From Phytoseiulus persimilis (taxonomy: Eukaryota; Arthropoda; Arachnida; Mesostigmata; Phytoseiidae), in contig CM075103.1 in NCBI GenBank assembly GCA_037576195.1, positions 15,810,001 to 15,874,000 of the forward strand: a DNA stretch of 64,000 nt, read 5' to 3'. Shown one piece after another: positions 63,679 to 64,000 of this stretch. The notes beneath the pieces were generated by a model, which was not told the origin of the DNA, ran no database searches, and saw only the letters and a program-made list of their open reading frames with translations. The position numbers and the translations under genes are program-made. Each line of letters starts with the position of its first letter. Position 1 is the stretch's first letter.

Positions 63679-64000
63679 CGAGCTCAACGTTCTCCTATGG
63701 GGGTTTCGGCGGTTGTTGGAGTATACGAAACCAATTTAGGTGATTTTGGAGCTGTCATGCGGGTTCGCACTCGTGCTCGTTCCGTCGACAGAAGATTCGA
63801 GTGTGATGACGTGGGAAGACCCCGCTCAACGGTTGAGGGAGCTACAGATCAACGAAGAACTCCGGAATCGTTTCGAATACTCTCAGAACCGAATTCGGAT
63901 CACATGACATGACTCTCCAGTTCCTCATCGCAATGACAGTTGACATGAGATCTCTCGATCACACTCTTCCTCGATGATATAACGAATCGCTGTCAGCGTC

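Noticed and set aside
1-64000. CRISPR arrays, operons, prophage or bacterial gene clusters
   Set aside because: No regularly spaced direct repeats, no tightly packed same-strand genes and no Shine-Dalgarno-spaced starts. The sequence is eukaryotic in character.

Overview
This window reads as eukaryotic nuclear DNA that is overwhelmingly non-coding. Base composition is roughly balanced. CpG is not depleted, and TCGA-type tetranucleotides occur throughout. Open frames are short and scattered over all six frames at about the density expected by chance. There is no operon layout, and I recognise no conserved host protein, tRNA or rRNA. A deep intron or intergenic part of an arthropod genome fits. 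The only taxonomic clue is the class of LINE found here: its C-terminal motif order (YDNS..G, then ARAG.LNT, then a C-x2-C...H...C knuckle) is one I associate with LINEs abundant in ticks and mites. A parasitiform mite or tick is therefore a tentative inference.

Layout. 1-13.2 kb: nothing recognisable apart from a small AT-rich patch. 13.2-13.7 kb: a small AUG-initiated open frame, followed by an E-box plus TATA-like promoter candidate. 22.2-23.6 kb: minus-strand open frames with coding-like character (one of 193 codons with G/C-rich third positions), no family recognised. 24.85-25.85 kb: the clearest feature, a 5'-truncated LINE on the plus strand with an intact C-terminal reading frame, an exact 91-bp tandem duplication across its stop codon and 3'UTR, a polyadenylation signal and a TCAA-repeat tail. 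It sits between two diverged copies of an older 84-bp sequence. 32.1-33.6 kb: a TATATAAA box, splice-donor-like sites, and a purine-rich block followed by a pyrimidine-rich block. 46.9-47.6 kb: a 236-codon minus-strand open frame. 58.3-59.1 kb: a second, decayed LINE 3' end on the minus strand, broken by frameshifts. 62.5-63.7 kb: a strand-asymmetric region with long open frames on both strands, probably compositional.

Other structure consists of simple repeats: homopolymer G/C runs of 11-16, one triple G-run block, (TC)n, (GTC)n, (AGC)n, (TCTG)n, and many small islands with 4-nt periodicity built from GGCT, GTCA and GGCC units.

I found no convincing new multi-gene biological system. The most informative items are the two LINE fragments, the duplicated LINE 3' end with its doubled hairpin, and the unrecognised minus-strand frames at 22.2-23.6 kb and 46.9-47.6 kb.
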